Assembly (NCBI RefSeq): GCF_037975245.1
Contig: NC_092579.1
Coordinates: forward strand, 6,263,001-6,327,000
Direction: 5' to 3'
Source: Apostichopus japonicus
Taxonomy: Eukaryota; Echinodermata; Holothuroidea; Aspidochirotida; Stichopodidae
Length of the DNA: 64,000 nt
Position 1 is the first letter of the stretch; every line of letters begins with the position of its first letter. The notes below the pieces were generated by a model. That model saw only the letters and a program-made list of their open reading frames with translations. It had not been told where the DNA came from and ran no database searches. Shown piece after piece: positions 24,511 to 37,006 of this stretch. Both the position numbers and the translations under genes were made by a program.

Positions 24511-26420
24511 TCCAAGTTCACAGTACAATTAATCTGTGAACTTAGTTTGGTCAAAGTCAGTTCAGTTAGTTAAGTCAAGGGGCTGTATACAATAGGTCTT
24601 CAACAAAACATACAGTCATCCAGGAATGAATTATGCTTCAAAGAGTTGATAGTTTTGCAGTAAAGCTGGCCTTATCAGTTTGCCCTCTGAGCTTCAATGG
24701 GTCAACAGGTTATCTCAATTTTATTCAACATTGGCGACTTTCCCTGTGATTTACACTGGACGACTTTTACTTTGGCAGTGAGTTGTGAAAATATTTCACA
24801 GTGTATAAACAATGTCATGTAACTCTCATTCATTTAATAATAATAATTAAAGGGATGGTTGGTTGATTTCCTAGATCAAACTTGGTAAATGAAAATGGCC
24901 TTTTATTCATACATAGATGTGTCTATATTTCACATAGGGAGACTGTTCTTTCTGGATATTGAAACATTTTGGAAAAAAAATTCTGTACTGTAAAATCCTT
25001 AACAGTGAATTAAATGGTTGATGCCCGCCCACAAGGGAGTGATGCACATAAAAGCTGGAAATATGCGATCTCTTCTGGTAACTCACTTGTCAGTTATTTG
25101 GAATTTTGAGTAAATTGTATGACAAGAAATCACAACAGCCAACCTGCTTTCTGGTTAGCATATCAGTCAATTCGCCTGTCATCAGGTAGTCACTTTAAAC
25201 TTCCATTCCCAAAGGAGGTCCTTTTAGGTGTAGAAATGTTTTATTTTGGGATCCCTGGCCATAATTTATTCCTAAAATATGATTTGTGACTTTGAGGACT
25301 CATGGAATGTGCTGTGTAAACAAGTTTTGAGAATGTTGTGTTGTAAGTCTAGGATACCTGTCTACATACATATATATAAAGTATGTGACTGCATACATGT
25401 AGGTATTGAACATTATCAGTTGTATGTACACCCTTTGGTTGTTACTCTCCCGCAGTTTTTGCCAAATGTAGGTGTCACTCAATTTAATTATTAATTTTGA
25501 TGATAATTTGAATTTTATTTGAATTAGTCAAAGCATAAAGAGGTGCTCTTGGACAACTTGTTTACCAAAGAAATGTTTCTCAAGTAATTCCGGTAAGTTT
25601 TAAACCCTTTTCTGTCACCTAGAGATTTCTTCACATTTTTATAATTTTCCATGTTCTCAAAAAATGAACAAAGCGTTCTCACAGAAAGTTCCAAATTGTG
25701 TGTTATGATCATCTTTGACTAGAATTTGGACTAGTAAAGTCAATGATATGGAAAAGCAGGTTCCTCTGAGCAGCAATGAGTTTATATATGAGGCCATATA
25801 AACACCTGTAGCACAATTTCAAAGCCCCTCAGGTCCCATCCTCTTGCCCCCTCCCCCTACCCCCCTAATCTTAGTCCTGTGTCCCTGGGATGTTAGTTAT
25901 TGCATAAACTTGCATAGCATCAAAACTGTACCAACAACATGGGTACAACTTATTAAATGGAAGTTGTAAAATAACTCTCTTAAATGTCACTTTAAGTTAG
26001 GCAACTATTGCCCTCATTTTCTGGCTGGCTGGCAGTCAGCCATTCAGGGAAGCAAAATTGGTCACATCCAAATTTCATTAATCTGCTTCCACTGACCCCT
26101 TTAAAGTATTTAACCTCCTGTAGACTTTTGGTAATCATTTCAAGTTTCTTATTGGAATTCAAAAAAGTGATGGATTACAAGCAAAGTATGAAATTTCCTT
26201 GCAAAAATAACAGGAGGTTTGAGCAATATTTTTAGATCTATGACTAAACTGGGAAACGATAAAAATATCAACATTTCTGTCAATTCTGATTTGGTGAGAG
26301 TTTTAGGGTTATAACCTTTATACTCTTTGTGATGCAACCCTTCTGTCAACCTCTTAAAAAAGTATGGCAGTGAAAGGTATATTTAATTGTTTTTACATAT
26401 TCAGCTATCATTTTACCTTA
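24511..26420. other. No feature seen
   Basis: AT-rich non-coding sequence. Confidence 0.45.
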
Positions 26421-26425
26421 AAGGA

Positions 26426-26745
26426 GAAATGCACCCAACACATCATCTTTAAATATCAAAGGGAAAGCATGTCCAACTGTCATCTGTGTCTTAAAGGGGA
26501 GGCACACTCAACTGTCATCTGTCTTAAAGGGGAAGTTCAATCTACTATCATCTCTATGTTAAAGGGGAATTAACACAACGATTCACCTCTATGTTAAAGG
26601 GAAAGCGCCCAACTGTCATCTCTCTCTCTTAAAGGGAAAGAACACCCAATCATAAAATCAACCTTTAAGGGTAAGGACACCCAGACCATCATCTGTACCT
26701 TAAAGGGAAAGCACACCCAACCACCATCTCTACTGTTAAGGCAGA
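26426..26745 (+). repeat. Minisatellite, ~32-42 bp unit, about nine copies
   Basis: Units are variants of CTTAAAGGGGAAGCACACCC followed by AACTGTCATCTCTRT. The copies are diverged and vary in length. Confidence 0.8.
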
Positions 26746-29700
26746 GCACAAGGAATACATCAACCGTTCTGTAACCAAGACTAATCGATAAAAAAAATCC
26801 CTTTTCAACTTTCAGCTATATACTATGCCAAATTGTGCAAAATAAAAAACCTTTTTATATTCTAGTGTTATAGATTTTTTGGTTGCTACAGCCAAAGTTT
26901 GATTCGATATCAGAAGTGTTGTCCTTTACTTTCATTTTAATATTGCAGACAGCTTTTCAAATTGTATTGTATTGTATTGTATTGTTGTTGATCCTGTATT
27001 ATATTTTGACCTTGTTTCTGTTTAGGTCAGACATGCTCCATTATCCGTGTTGGTTGATTTCAGATGACACAGATACTATTGTATTCACTAGACAACAATA
27101 GAACTTGGGTGTATTATATTGTAAAGAGATTTTAGAGCTGTGTTACAGCAAGACTTAACTATAGAAGTTGTTTAATAGTACTTACAGACTGAGCGTTTTA
27201 GACACAGTGAGTTGTCCATTTAGATTTCGATAGATGTATGTACAGAGCTATTATCATACTGTACAGACCTCTACAAACTGGTATGAATATTGTTTTGTAG
27301 GAGGTGAGGATATTTTGTGGGGTCATAAACTGTGAAAGAGGGGCTGCTTTAGCTTTTTATTTACTTGCAATTGAGCAGCAAAAGAAATGAAAAGGGAAAT
27401 AACACAGTATGCATCCTCTATGTTATCACCTTAACCCCTTTCACATTCCCCAATGGTACGATCCCATGAAAAGACAACAGAGAAAATTAATGGCAAAAAA
27501 TGGTATGCATTTCTAACATAAACACTTAAAATTGATTTCATCCATAGTAATGCTTAATCGACTCTGTCGGAACGTTCGGTACTTTCCATTAACGTTTATC
27601 CAGGTGCATAAGTATCAGGGATTTAAAATTTAAGGGAGCTGGAGAGGTGATTATAGTATTTATAACGTTCTGAAGTGTATAGCTCTTCCAGCTGTAGACA
27701 GATACGCATGTATATGTCATAGGCCCGGCATAGATGTGAGCTATTAACACATTCTTTGATAGCGATGGTATTTTTCCATGGAGGAGGAAGGCGAAGCTGT
27801 TGATATGATAGATTCCTCCACTCTTGTTTTGACATCAGTTATCCAAAAATTTAGGACCTCCTTCATTGTAAGAAGACATCCGTTGTCATCATCGCCATGA
27901 CCACACCGCTGCACCTGAATAAATACCAGGGCTGCTAGCTAGAACAATAAATGTCCCAGAAAACTATACCTTGAAATTAGAAAAGGTTTGTTCCGTATGC
28001 CCTCAAGACATGGAGAGGAAGAACCTTGCATTTGGGATATGAAAGCTAGGGTTGTATCAACTGAATTTTTTTTACACTGTCATAGAAATGGTACGTTCCC
28101 TATAAACACCTTGTGTTACATTGAAAAATTGGTACAAGTAAAGGATAAATCTTTGGAATATTTCTCCAGATGCAACCACTACTGGAGGAACAATTATGTT
28201 CATTGGCCTGTAGCAAGGATGATGACACTTTCAAAACTCTTGGTTTGAAGTTCAGTAAAAGTGTCACAACCTCTGATCCATGTGAATGGATGAGGTACAT
28301 CTTACTATTCCCATAGAGGCTACAACCCTGTATTTAAAGCTCAAACCAAGAGTAGTTAACTGTTTATATACCAGATTGAGCTCTCTTTTTTCTTCTATTG
28401 TGGACTTTCTGGTTCGTTTTGAAATTAAAAGAAATATCCAGAAGGAGATTGATTGTTTTAGTTAAAAGTGAAACAACATCTCAGAATTCCTTTTGTTACA
28501 TTTGATGGAAACAGGTTTGGGTTACAAATCCTTAATACTGACATTCTTATCTCGTCATGGATGCACAGAATTCTCTTTGTCTCCTCTTTCATTGAAATAC
28601 AATTTAATATTTTGCATACATGTAGCATGTTGCTATGGGAACCAGTTTTATGTATAACTTGGTCACTGATGTCGCCTGCAGTGTGTGTAACCCTTAACTG
28701 ATAGAATATCGCCTGGAATAACATCTACCTGTCTTCTATGAACATTGATCATCTAAATGGTTGGGACAAGGACGTCAGAAGCAGCTGTTGTTGCCTAATT
28801 TTATGTACGTCGTTTTAGCCAATAATTAAGCTATCATTCTGTAGGTGAACCCTTGTTAGCTTTATAGTTCATTTCTGGGCATACCAATATACCTGTATAT
28901 ATACCTATAATATACCTATAATTTTATCTTTAATAAATGTTGACTTTTCTTCGAACCCCAAGTTATCATTCAGAGTAGCATTAAGATAAACAAAACTATT
29001 CCGCCCTTTCCACCTCCCCTTTCTTCACTTCCCCTCTCTTTTCCCCTTCCCAAAAAAATTAAAACAGTAAGACAGAGATAATTTATCGGCTCCATAATGT
29101 AGAGGATGTCTTTGTCTCGGTGACAAAATATTGCTAATTATTCGATATCTATAAGACCTATTTTTCAAAATGTCTGTCGAGTGCGATGCGTCAGCTCGGT
29201 TCCGTACGTATGCGCATGTCAGGAAAGATAATTCGGATATTGGGTTCTAAACCGCCACCAGCTCCAAGCAGATTTCTGGAAAAGCATGTCGCCGAGATCC
29301 GGTGTAGACTTTATATTTTGTACAGGTCTTGCTCCTTTTGACAGAAGTGCTGCCTCTTTCCCCAGAGGGTGACTCCTCTAAGGGTTGATGAGTCATCTTC
29401 TAGGATGCATGTAGATTCTTCATCAAATTCATCAACATCTCAGGTTCCTCCCTCCTTCCACCTACAGCAATTTGTCTTTCTAGCTTTGGAACTCTTTGAA
29501 TTTCATTCATTTTAAATTATGTGCAAAAAATTTTGTTTGAGCATTTTTTTTCCTTTTTTGGAGGGTAATAACATCCTCCCGGCATCACCACGGCGATCGC
29601 ATGATTAATTCAGCTGATTAAAAAACTGAAAAATTCAACTGTCCTAAGGAACAACTGATATTGTTTGGGGTACTGCAATTGAGGAGGCCAGGATTCCTAT

Positions 29701-29860
29701 AACAGGATTCGCCTTTGCATTTTGCTTCATGTGTATTACTGAAGTCATAGTTGGATGTTAGCGTGTACATTTGTCGTTTGAATTATTGGGTGTGGTGCTC
29801 ATAGTGCATTGTAACAGTCCTTTTTTTCTGTCAATCGAGAACAGACTGGCAATCTGGCAA
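26746..29860. other. Non-coding upstream flank of HS3ST
   Basis: No gene supported. The parts 27540-27840 and 29160-29430 have balanced, non-repetitive composition unlike their surroundings and could be regulatory, but there is no direct proof. AATTGTATTGTATTGTATTGT is a short pentamer run at 26960. Confidence 0.4.
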
Positions 29861-29862
29861 AT

Positions 29863-30854
<992 letters not shown>

Positions 30855-30906
30855 TAGGTCTGACTTTTGTATGGAAATTTTGCAGAAGTAGTGTGACAGA
30901 GATTTT

Positions 30907-30955
30907 GGAGGGGGGAGAGGTTTGGTGGGTGGGGAAGGAGGTCGTGGGGGGAAGT
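30907..30955 (+). other. G-run cluster just inside the HS3ST intron
   Basis: GGAGGGGGGAGAGG...GGTGGGTGGGGAAGG...GTGGGGGGAAG starts about 50 bases after the donor. G runs near 5' splice sites are known intronic splicing enhancers and may also form a G-quadruplex. Function here is inference. Confidence 0.4.
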
Positions 30956-31158
30956 AGAAGAAGGGAATGGGTGGCACTTATTGTTGTCTTGCCCTTGAGA
31001 CTATGTAGGTATGTACTGTGTGTTGTTTTGCATATATAGATCCTGGGCATTCATAGAAAGTTTATGCGAGCATTTCATTATCGGGTCAGCACAGAAGGTT
31101 ACCATGCAGGCCTGAATAAAAGTGCTTACAAAAGTATGCGACTTTACTGCAGAAAATG

Positions 31159-31482
31159 TACAATGGAACACTAACAAATGGTACAGTGGAACACTAACAA
31201 ACAGTACTGTGGAACACTAACAAACAGTACAGTGGAACACTAACAAACAGTACAGTGGAACACTAACAAACAGTACAGTGGAACACTAACAAACAGTACC
31301 GTAGAACACTTACAAACAGAACAGTGGAACACTAACAAACAGTACCGTGGAACACTAATAAAGAGAACTGTGGAACACTTACAAACAGTACACTGGAATA
31401 CTAACAAACAGTACAGTGGAACACTAACAAACAGTACAGTGGAACACTAACAAACAGTACCGTGGAACACTAACAAACAGTA
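31159..31482 (+). repeat. Minisatellite, 23-bp unit, ~14 copies
   Basis: The unit TACAGTGGAACACTAACAAA + CAG repeats with a constant 23-base period and scattered substitutions (CCGT, CTGT, ATAAAG). Confidence 0.95.
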
Positions 31483-31589
31483 ATGTATCATGTCAGTAAA
31501 CTATGATAGTTGCATCTGAAATCCTTCCATTCAATTTATTCAGTTGGTTACTGAATTAAAGACATATTGAACTATATGCAGTACTCTGG

Positions 31590-32060
31590 TCCCTCAAGTT
31601 GCAGTGCTCTCTGTTGCACAGTTGATGTTTGTGATGCTGAGAACTCATCATTTACTTCACTCCTTACCTACCTGTCTCCGTTACCTAGATGCACTCCAGC
31701 TATATATACCCTAGCCTAATAATTGGGAACATTCTTGCCCTGTGCTCCCAATGACCCTATCTAAAGTCACTATCATCCTCCTTCTCCTGAAGCTTCCAAT
31801 CTGAAGTCTATCACCCATGTTTATGTCAGGAACTTTCAACCTTCGTTTTCATGCCTGGTTTTAATTTCTTTTCATGCCTGGTTTTAATTTCTTAGTGTCC
31901 ACTACTTGCAATTCAGGAAGAAGTTACTGAGCAACTAGTCACTGCTTATTATTAAAGTATCCTTGAATTTTCCATGTCCCTCAAGATGCCTGTGCTCTCT
32001 GTCGCACGGTTGATGTTTTGTGATGCTGAGACCTCATATTCTTCATTAGAGAAATGAAAC
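31590..32060 (+). repeat. Direct duplication and a dispersed-repeat copy
   Basis: CCCTCAAG...GTGCTCTCTGTYGCACRGTTGATG...GTGATGCTGAGA occurs at 31592-31650 and 31978-32035. Between them TTCACTCCTTACCTACCTGTCTCC (31655) belongs to the dispersed CTTACCTGTCTCC repeat. CTTTTCATGCCTGGTTTTAA is also doubled at 31848-31890. Confidence 0.55.
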
Positions 32061-33770
32061 TTCATAATACCTGGAATGTAAATCTTCATATAACACTTGG
32101 AATGCAATCTTTGTCCCGTGTTTGCTCTCTGCGATGATGATTCTGTATGATTACACGTTAATGGGATACTTGATCGTTAGAAACCGGTGTGAGTTGTATA
32201 CATGAACACGTCTTCACTACGTTGACAAGCCTTCTCTGAAACACCTTTCAAAGTAACGACTGGGGTGTATGGGAGATGATGACGTTGATTCATCATTGTC
32301 AGATCTTATCGCTGCTCGCAAATTTCCCCCCGGCTCTCGTAATCTGGTCTCTACTGTCCCAGAGATTGACATCGTATGAGAACTTTTTTACCCTGCTGGG
32401 TTAATTGAGAAATATTGAAGGCTTTGTTTATCACATGTTGAGGGGAAAAGGCATATTTGACATCTTCAGAAATGTTTAATGACTGGAAGAAGATGGTACA
32501 GTGCTCGCTGTCAATCGATCGTTGACATAAAATTCTCACATTCAGAATTGCTGCTTTTGTTATTGCTGACATCAACGCCAGCTAATTACGGCGCTGTTTG
32601 GAAGTGACTCTCTCAGATCCGACATATGTTTGCAGTCAGCAACTGATAGAGGGGACATAAAAGCTTAAATCTATTACAGTATACAGTATGGACATGACTC
32701 AAAGTGTCAACTTAATTGTGTTCACATGCTTACAGTGACCTTTATACCTGTAATGTTTTGAAGCGAGAGGACAATGTGACCCATCTCACATGTGAACGTT
32801 CAAAGATAGAGATTTGTCAGTTTCGGCCATATTTGTTAGAGCCGTTAATTAGTTGTTTCAGAGTTCCAAGGCCTACTACACTTTAAGACTCAGTATTCAA
32901 GCTCGATGTGAAGGTTATATCACTTGTAAGCATTCATTTATTTTATTCCTGGGAGTAGGATTTGGATGGGACGATGCAGGTAGGGAGACCTTTGTATTAC
33001 AGTAATGCAGTCTAAAAGTTCTAAATGTCCACCTACCGTGTTTATCTGGTCTATATCATGAAGTCGCATACTCTTCAATCTAGACAGTTACTACCCTAGG
33101 ATAACTAATAATTTGGAGATTGTGTCTCAGTCTCACCCCCCCCCCCAAAAAAAAAATCATCAAAATTTGGCATTTTCTTTAAATTTGGAATACTAAACAT
33201 CAGATTTCAACTCTGGCTGTATATTTGCATCCTCCGAACAGTTACTCTCCATTTGGCCATTTTTGCAATTCAAATGATATCTTGTGATTTATTTACTAAG
33301 AGTCAGTTATACCTTGCAATTCTGCTAAGCATTACAGCCCTCATCCTTCTTCACCATACAGTATATGCCCATATTTCCAGAAGGTTCAATGAAACAGCAA
33401 CAATTTTCCCACATCCAGATCACTCTGCCTTTACAACAGTTTAATTAAAACCCAGTCTGTCAGGCCATTCAACTTTGTCCAGCTTGCCCTTTGCAAAATG
33501 CAAGAGGGAATAAAAGAGAAGACTTGACCCTTGGTCATTTTTAAGCCAGTATCTTTCCCTTTGTGCAAACAGATTTTCCATTCTCCCAGATTTAAGTGTG
33601 GTCTGGGATCCTTTATAATTGAAAAGAGTTAAAAGAGGGGGGGGGGGGGGAGTCATTACTACTTTGAATTCAAGTGTATGGTATCAATCAATATTTATAT
33701 TTAAAATAACAGTGCCATGGGAGAAAGAGGTAAGAGTTTGAACCTAAAGATTGTACATACTGATACTGTT

Positions 33771-33942
33771 AACAGATCTGTGTGTGGTTGGTGTAATGGT
33801 GGGTAGTGTACCTAACAGATCTGTGTGTGGTTGGTGGAATGGTGGGTAGTGTACCTAACAGATCTGTGTGTGATTGGTATAATGGTGGGTAGTGTACCTA
33901 ACAGATCTGTGTGTGGTTGGTGTAATGGTAGGTAGTGTACCT
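33771..33942 (+). repeat. Minisatellite, exact 43-bp unit, four copies
   Basis: Copies start at 33771, 33814, 33857 and 33900. The unit begins AACAGATCTGTGTGTGGTTG and ends GGTAGTGTACCT. Only a few substitutions separate the copies, indicating recent origin. Confidence 0.95.
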
Positions 33943-34376
33943 GCAGTAATGGTATAGTAAAATGCGATCTTTGTTAGTATTTTTTGTGCAATATTTTGTG
34001 GTATTTATAGCTCTGAATCAAGTTGTGTACTGTTTGAATATTTTTTGTTACATATGGGTGTTATAATTCCTTGTTCCTCAAAAAAAGGTGGGGAAGGGGA
34101 TGGGAGGAGAAGGGAAGGGGAGGTGGTGTGGTGTGGAGGAAGAAAAGAACCTTGTGTGCACTATTTCCGTAAATGTTCCCATATCAAATGTGGCAAAGAA
34201 AAGAGAATGACTCTGCCTCATTTACACAAACCTATATTCTCAAACCTTCTGCACTCTCTTGTTCCGAGGTTGACTTTCTAGAGCCATCTGGTAGCCTTTT
34301 GGTACACAGAGACCATCCACTTCCTGTCTTCTACTCTGTCCACTTTTAAGTGTCTACAAATTCATAATTCACAGAA

Positions 34377-34594
34377 CGTACTCCCTCACCTCATATGACC
34401 TCATGCATTAGCATATTTACCTCGCTCTAGCATCTGGCAATTGTTTGTGTGTGTATATGGCCATAGGATGATACAGATTGATAACGGTTATCAAGAGTGA
34501 TAAGAAGAGGGATGCCTGCACGAGAGGCTGGCAATTGCTAGATGCTAGAGCGAGGTAAGTACGGTAATGCATGAGGTCATATGAGGTGAGTACG
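34377..34594. repeat. Palindromic foldback element (~218 bp)
   Basis: The left arm CGTACTCCCTCACCTCATAT + GACCTCATGCATTA...TACCTCGCTCTAGCATCTGG + CAATTG pairs with the right arm CAATTGCTAGATGCTAGAGC...TAATGCATGAGGTCATATGA + GGTGAGTACG. Arms are ~68 bp with ~7 mismatches and a ~80-base loop. No clear target duplication is seen. Confidence 0.8.
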
Positions 34595-34622
34595 TCGCTC
34601 ATTAATTTACAAACCAGGTAAG

Positions 34623-34964
34623 CAGTGGCGGAGCGTCCATACAGTCAGGGGGGGGCGGATGCCCCCCCTGATGGACTCAAATGTACTGTTGGCGCCCTTT
34701 TCAGCTTTTTACCACTTTTTACTTATTCACGATTATTGACTTTTTTATTGCGCTTGCATCTACCTTTTGACATTTGTCACATTATCTGCAAATAAGCAAG
34801 GCCCGGAAAGGGTAATTTCCGGTGATCTAGGGAGCATCTTTACTCAAAAAATTTCTGTACACTCCGCGCCAACCTGTGGTGGCGCTCTGCTTAGATAGTG
34901 TCGAAAGCGCCCCTACAGACCATTCTTGCCCTCCCCCTGACCAATACCCCTAGCTCCGCCACTG
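34623..34964 (+). mobile_element. hAT-type MITE, family 3 (342 bp)
   Basis: The inverted ends CAGTGGCGGAGC / GCTCCGCCACTG (12-bp perfect) lie inside a perfect 8-bp duplication CAGGTAAG (34615-34622, 34965-34972). A GGGGGGGCGGATGCCCCCCC hairpin sits near the left end. No coding capacity. Confidence 0.92.
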
Positions 34965-35873
34965 CAGGTAAGGTTTGGGGAATCTTTGGATTATGTCTAA
35001 CCTTGCTCTTATCTTGGTTTCATGTATATGCAGTGGATGGAGCACATACTCCTCCAACCGCCCTATATAACAGAGAGGAGCTGCCACTTTCCTCCTATAA
35101 ATAATGGTTATTTCCAGACAAACAACATTCTTTTATCTGCACAGTGAACTTGATACACTGCATCCTGCTTCCTCAGTTCTGTTGGTCTTTCTCCCTCAAT
35201 CCAGGTGACAAATTTATGGATTTGTTATTATCTGAGTTGTCTTTTCTTCCCCTGTCAATGTCTCAGAATTCTATAAAGATAAATTAATCCTGAAATTTGA
35301 ACTTCAGATTCATAAATCAGAAAGTATTTTCTCCAGAAAGTCCAAGGAGTCTGGAAACAATTTCTCTGTTTTTACAGTCAGTTTCATCAATTTTGACTGA
35401 TTTATATGTCAGTATAATCTCTGGTGACAAAGGTACAAGGTTAGAGGTCAGAAGAGCTTGTTGGGATAAATTTAAGGTTTGCCTTAAAAAAAATATAAAA
35501 AAAAGTAAAGAAGGAATAAAAAAACAACAACAACATAAAAAAATGGAAAAGAAATATAAAAGAGAGTATGTTTTTATTACCTCTACTGTGGTGGAAGGTA
35601 GCCTAAGGTTACATGTTGTTCTACCCAAAAAATAGATTGATTACAGAGAAGTTGACATTTTATGAAGACTTTCAATTGGGCAGTATTCTCACCATGGGGA
35701 GTGAAGAAAAGTTTCTTCTGAATGAGTTGTGCAGTAAATATTTAGGTTTGAAAAGAGGTGGAGGGAAGGTGGGGGGGTGGGGAAGGGGTCACAGGGGACT
35801 ACAGCTTGGGCAGGAGGAGCTGGGTCAATTACATGGCTGGAAATATCCTGGGTATGGAATAATATAGTCTCAT

Positions 35874-36252
35874 CATAGGCGTAGGAGCCCAATTTGATTT
35901 GGGGAGGGGGCTGTAACGGCTTGCCCGAAAAAAAAATATTACCAAAATTTTTCGCGTGCATAAACATGTTAATGTGCATATCATATAGGCATGCGTCGGT
36001 TATTACATCGCATACCAATAACATACAATCATTTGCCGTGTTATTACCCTTACATATTGGTTATAATTATTGGGAAAGTAGTTACAATAATAATGATCAT
36101 AATAATATCAGTTTAACCATTGAAAAACACATAGCAAATTATTTTTCTTTCAGTAGGTGCCCGAAAAATTCTCAGCATATTGCCCGAATTTTCACACAAA
36201 TTTTTGGTTGGGGGGCTGCAGCCCCCAGCCCCCCTCGCCTCCTACACCTATG
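35874..36252 (+). mobile_element. hAT-type MITE, family 4 (379 bp)
   Basis: The inverted ends CATAGGCGTAGGAG / CTCCTACACCTATG (13 of 14 match) lie inside a perfect 8-bp duplication AGTCTCAT (35866-35873, 36253-36260). Subterminal TGCCCGAAAAA / TTTTTCGGGCA-like and GGGGGCTG...CAGCCCCC blocks are also inverted. No transposase remains. Confidence 0.9.
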
Positions 36253-37006
36253 AGTCTCATAATGGGAAGGGAGGGGCAGGGGAGGGAGGCCTAGTAACAT
36301 GATTGTTCCCAGGTATAAACTGGTTCTCAATACTCCTAATGCCAGAGGGAGGAAAAAAGTCTCCCTCCTTTAGCAGCACAGCATTTTACATTAAGTGATA
36401 CACCTTTACTTTGCCTATTTTCTGATTTTGCAATGTCTCTTCAGTGTTTTTGGGAATCTTTGTTGCTCTATATAGTGGTTGGGTTTCTTGACCTGGATCC
36501 TACCAGTACTCTTCTACTGTACCCTTTGTCACACACAAGGCAGTTCATTTTGGCACATCCTTTCCACAAATTAAAATCAGAGAAAAAATAAGCAACTGTC
36601 ACTTGCTTTTACAGATTTTTTTTCAGGGCCACTTATTCCTCGATTCTAATTTCTTCCTGTGCCTTTATGTTGTTCAGTGAAACTATATCTATAGAATAAA
36701 CTTGACATCCATGCTGAAGCCATGGCAAGCATTCTGGTGTTTGGTAATAAGTGAAATTGCTATTTTTTGCAAGATGAAACCGAACTGTGCTTTTTACATT
36801 TCAACACGAGGCGATGCGAACTCAAAAGTGCAGCATGCCGCAGCAACTCCTGAATCGAATTCTCCAAGGTTGTTGACAAATGAAAAACACGAAAACATCG
36901 CTGTACTCTTTCCAACCTTCATGAACGCAGCTATGCAATTATCTCGTTCTCGACACACATGGAAAAAGCATTAATAATGAAACCAAAGGGCAAAGTAGTC
37001 ATTTTT

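Noticed and set aside
33771-33942. CRISPR-like array
   Set aside because: The 43-bp units are directly contiguous without unique spacers; it is a eukaryotic minisatellite.
35297-35635. 112-residue Lys-rich open frame
   Set aside because: The Lys stretch is an A-rich simple tract; the opposite strand is equally open with Phe runs.
36702-36974. 90-residue open frame (+)
   Set aside because: Balanced composition, but no splice signals in phase with HS3ST and no recognisable protein; inserting it would break the well-supported exon 1-exon 2 join.
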